Shown here: positions 28,454 to 30,849 of the stretch, piece by piece
How the letters are laid out: the number at the start of each line of letters is the position of its first letter
Numbering within the stretch: the stretch's first letter is position 1
Source of the DNA: JAEUNJ01 sp052035955
GTDB taxonomy: Bacteria; Pseudomonadota; Gammaproteobacteria; Burkholderiales; Rhodocyclaceae
DNA length: 30,849 bases
Direction of reading: 5' to 3'
NCBI GenBank assembly: GCA_052035955.1
Contig: JBPOHD010000018.1
Span: 1-30,849 of the forward strand
Made by a program: the position numbers and the translations under genes
Notes under the pieces: generated by a model
Told to the model about the DNA's origin: nothing
Databases searched by the model: none
The model's input: the letters and a program-made list of their open reading frames with translations, nothing else

Positions 28454-30568
28454 ATGCCGGAATCCAAATCGCCAGGCCCGGACCGCGCGATCCTCACCGA
28501 AGACGAGCGCGCGGACGACCGCTATTTCGGCCTCGCCCTGGTGGCGGCCATGTTCGCCAACGCGGTCTTCGCCGTCCTGCGCCTGGCCAACGAGATGCAC
28601 CTGGGCCGCGAGACCGGATACTGGATCAACCTTTTCGGCGCCATCGCGCTCGGCCTGCTGACCCTCTACTATCGAGGCAACCGGAACGCCCGGTTCCGCA
28701 TCGCGGTGCACCTGGGCCTCGCCGTCTGCGCCTTCTGCCTCGTGATGCCGGTGCGCTACGGGATGGCGTCCTCGCCCTGGTGGCTGACCATCATGCCCCT
28801 TGCCGCGGCCCTGGTCATCGGCGGGCGCGACGGGCTGGCCTGGGCCATCCTCTCGGTCGCCCTCATCGTCGGGGCCTACGTGTGGGGCCCGGGCTTCACC
28901 GTCGCCAATGCGGCCGGCGAGGACCTGGTCGAGGCCGGCGCCAGTCGCGCCCTGCTGGTCGCCCTGCTCTTCGGCATCGCCTGGCGGTCACGATGGGTGG
29001 CGGACCGGCAGACCGAGGAACTGCGCGTCGCTCGGGATGTCCTGGCCGAATCCAACGCCGCCCTCGCCAAGGCGAACCAGGCGAAGAGCACCTTCCTCGC
29101 CAACGTCAGCCACGAGATACGCACCCCCCTGACGGGCGCCATGGGCATGACCCAGCTCGCCCTCGACGGTCCCCTGGAAGCCACCCAGCGGGAATACGTG
29201 CAGACGGCCCATGACTGCGCCGCCAGCCTGCTGGAGATCATCAACGACATCCTGGACGTATCGAAGATAGAGGCGGGCCGCCTGGACCTCGAACATGCGC
29301 CCTTCAGTCTCCACGAGGCCCTGGCCGTCGCCCTGCGAACGGTCGCCGCCAAGGCGGCCGACAAGGGATTGCCGCTGCTCGCGACGGCGGACCCGGACGT
29401 GGCCGACCGGCGCACGGGGGACCCGCTCCGCTTCCGGCAGGTCGTCACCAATCTGCTCAGCAATGCCGTCAAGTTCACGGCCGCGGGCCGGATCCGCCTC
29501 CATGTCGCCTGCCGCCCCGGAGACCCGGACGCGGTGGTCGTCTCCGTCCGGGACAGCGGCATCGGCATCACGGAAGCCGACCAGGCGCGCCTGTTCCAGC
29601 CCTTCACGCAGGCCGACGCCTCCATGACACGCCAATTCGGCGGCACCGGTCTCGGCCTCGCGTTGAGCCGTACACTGGCCCGCCTGATGGGTGGCGACCT
29701 GACCCTGGAAAGCCGTCCCGGAGCGGGGACGACCTGCCAGGCGGTATTCCGGCTGCCGGCGCTGGCTGCCGGGGAAACCCGCCTGCCGCCCGGCACACGG
29801 GTACGGATCTTCGCGGCGGACCGTCGGCTCCGCCGGACCCTGGACGAACTCGCCGGGTCCCTGGGGGCCGGATCATCGGGTCCCGACACCCCGTCGGGCC
29901 TGGACGCCGACATGACGCTCTTTCAGGACTCTCCGGAATCGCTGTCGGCCCTGGGGGCGCCCGGCAACGACAATGCCCGATGTTTCGTGGTCGCCGCCGG
30001 CGGCATTCCCACCCATATCGACGCGGCGAGACTCGGCATCCCCGTCCTGGAGGCACCGGTATTCCGCGAAACCCTGGTCCAGGCGATGGCAAGGGCCGCC
30101 GAGGTGCGGAACCGGGCGACACCGGCCGGAGCGCCCCGACCGCCGGCAGCGGAACCCGCCGGCGGCTCCGGCCGGCTGCGCATCCTCGTGGCCGAGGACA
30201 ACAAGGTGAACCAGACGCTCATCCAGCGCTTGCTGGATCGGCTCGGCCACGACTGCGTGTTGGCCTCGGACGGGGTCGAGGCCCTTGATCGCTACGAGGG
30301 ACGGGGCCCCTTCGACCTGGTCCTGACCGACATCCAGATGCCCAACATGGATGGCATGGAACTCACCCGGCACATCCGTGCGCGCCAGTCGGAAACCGGC
30401 GCCATCGTGCCCATCGTGGCGCTCACGGCCCACGCCATGCAAGGCGACGAGGAAAAAATCCTCGCCGGGGGAGTCGATGCCTACCTGCCCAAGCCGATCA
30501 GCCTGAAGGCCCTCCAGGAAACCCTGGCCCGCCTGGCGGGCGAAAGACCGTCGCCCGGGCCCGACTGA
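28454..30568 (+). CDS. Membrane-bound hybrid sensor histidine kinase with C-terminal receiver
   Basis: The 704-residue protein has about five or six membrane helices (about 25-178), a short coiled linker, HisKA with STFLANVSHEIRTPL (His220), and HATPase_c with FRQVVTNLLSNAVKF (N box), DSGIGI and GGTGLGLALS. Residues about 438-555 look like a degenerate receiver without the acidic pocket. A full receiver (about 575-695) has AEDN (Asp582), phospho-acceptor Asp626 in LVLTDIQMPNMDGME, LTAHAM and the Lys of YLPKPIS. There is no extracellular sensor domain, so the signal may be within the membrane. No response regulator gene is adjacent. The ATG at 28454 is chosen; a GTG at 28410 is possible. Confidence 0.93.
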   Translation: MPESKSPGPDRAILTEDERADDRYFGLALVAAMFANAVFAVLRLANEMHLGRETGYWINLFGAIALGLLTLYYRGNRNARFRIAVHLGLAVCAFCLVMPVRYGMASSPWWLTIMPLAAALVIGGRDGLAWAILSVALIVGAYVWGPGFTVANAAGEDLVEAGASRALLVALLFGIAWRSRWVADRQTEELRVARDVLAESNAALAKANQAKSTFLANVSHEIRTPLTGAMGMTQLALDGPLEATQREYVQTAHDCAASLLEIINDILDVSKIEAGRLDLEHAPFSLHEALAVALRTVAAKAADKGLPLLATADPDVADRRTGDPLRFRQVVTNLLSNAVKFTAAGRIRLHVACRPGDPDAVVVSVRDSGIGITEADQARLFQPFTQADASMTRQFGGTGLGLALSRTLARLMGGDLTLESRPGAGTTCQAVFRLPALAAGETRLPPGTRVRIFAADRRLRRTLDELAGSLGAGSSGPDTPSGLDADMTLFQDSPESLSALGAPGNDNARCFVVAAGGIPTHIDAARLGIPVLEAPVFRETLVQAMARAAEVRNRATPAGAPRPPAAEPAGGSGRLRILVAEDNKVNQTLIQRLLDRLGHDCVLASDGVEALDRYEGRGPFDLVLTDIQMPNMDGMELTRHIRARQSETGAIVPIVALTAHAMQGDEEKILAGGVDAYLPKPISLKALQETLARLAGERPSPGPD

Positions 30569-30658
30569 CCTCGCCTTCGCCATGGGGCGTTGGCGGCCGT
30601 GTCCGCAGGGCCGCGGCGCCTTGCATGGGTCGCAGCCCGGGTTTCCCGGAACGGCGGA

Positions 30659-30849
30659 TCACCCCTTCGGTTTCGCCAGCACCTGTTCTGCGAAGGCCTC
30701 GTCGAAGACGGCGCCCTGGGCGACCAGCTGGCGGTACCTGATGAAGTCGATGACGTCCTTGCCGGTGGTCTTCTTGGCGTCGAAGGCGTTGAAGCCCAGC
30801 CAGGCCTCGTGGTTCATGTTGGCCGCCAGCCAGTGCCGGTTGGCCGTCT
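30659..30849 (-). CDS. C-terminal 62 residues of a probable crotonase-superfamily protein (cut by window edge)
   Basis: The minus strand is open from the window edge to the TGA at 30661-30659 and reads ANRHWLAANMNHEAWLGFNAF, KTTGKDVIDFIRYRQLVAQG and FDEAFAEQVLAKPKG. The layout resembles the C-terminal helices of enoyl-CoA hydratase/isomerase-family proteins, including the long ring-hydrolase type (6-oxocyclohexene-carbonyl-CoA hydrolase), but this is a weak match by eye. The gene converges on the histidine kinase across a 90-base gap with no clear terminator. Confidence 0.5.
   Translation of the reverse strand, partial: TANRHWLAANMNHEAWLGFNAFDAKKTTGKDVIDFIRYRQLVAQGAVFDEAFAEQVLAKPKG

Noticed and set aside
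27820..29214. 464-codon plus-strand open frame covering slyX, the S4 gene and part of the kinase
   Set aside because: Shadow frame; slyX and the S4 gene on the minus strand and the kinase in another frame are clear.

Overview
The window looks like chromosomal DNA of a GC-rich betaproteobacterium, probably Rhodocyclales or a close relative. The evidence is the very high GC content, TAGAAT-type -10 boxes, tightly packed genes with ATGA/GTGA overlaps, and a gene set that includes pxp, nnr, nadC, pgm, nnrS and slyX. This placement is inferred from gene content; no rRNA or other phylogenetic marker is present.

Left part (1-11245). A 114-bp tandem repeat abuts pxpC, a 5-oxoprolinase subunit gene. 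A GntR/UTRA regulator gene follows, divergent from a nine-gene block read rightward: ABC permease, ABC ATPase, Tat-type substrate-binding protein, a divergent LarA-family (DUF2088) protein, a beta-hydroxyacid dehydrogenase-like protein, an extended SDR, and larC, larE and larB, which make the nickel-pincer nucleotide (NPN) cofactor. The most interesting system in the window is this one: an apparently self-contained nickel-pincer catabolic operon with its own uptake system, enzyme, cofactor factory and regulator. The LarA-like enzyme keeps the cofactor-anchoring lysine and the nickel-ligand histidine, but has Asn where lactate racemase has one of its two catalytic histidines. The substrate is unknown.

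Middle (11339-23534). pxpA and a bifunctional NAD(P)HX repair gene (nnr) follow, so the lar block lies between pxpC and pxpA. After them come housekeeping genes: a giant DUF748/AsmA-like envelope protein, an EamA transporter, nadC, a cNMP-binding/EAL phosphodiesterase, a Bax-inhibitor-1 family membrane protein with a good promoter and a textbook terminator, a CBS-pair protein, and phosphoglucomutase.

Right part (23535-30849). A DUF2249-nnrS pair sits behind a well-placed CRP/FNR-family box, suggesting control by nitric oxide or low oxygen. Next is a large protein of unknown function with an HPr-like phosphohistidine motif. A perfect 58-bp copy of its 3' end recurs 1152 bp downstream, beyond a secreted HEXXH metalloprotease-like gene and a cytochrome c remnant, which suggests a small insertion or rearrangement scar. 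Then come slyX and an S4-domain gene on the minus strand, a hybrid histidine kinase on the plus strand, and the C-terminal end of a probable crotonase-family gene cut by the window edge.

All assignments come from reading translations and motifs by eye. Family residue numbers are from memory of the literature, and no database search was run.
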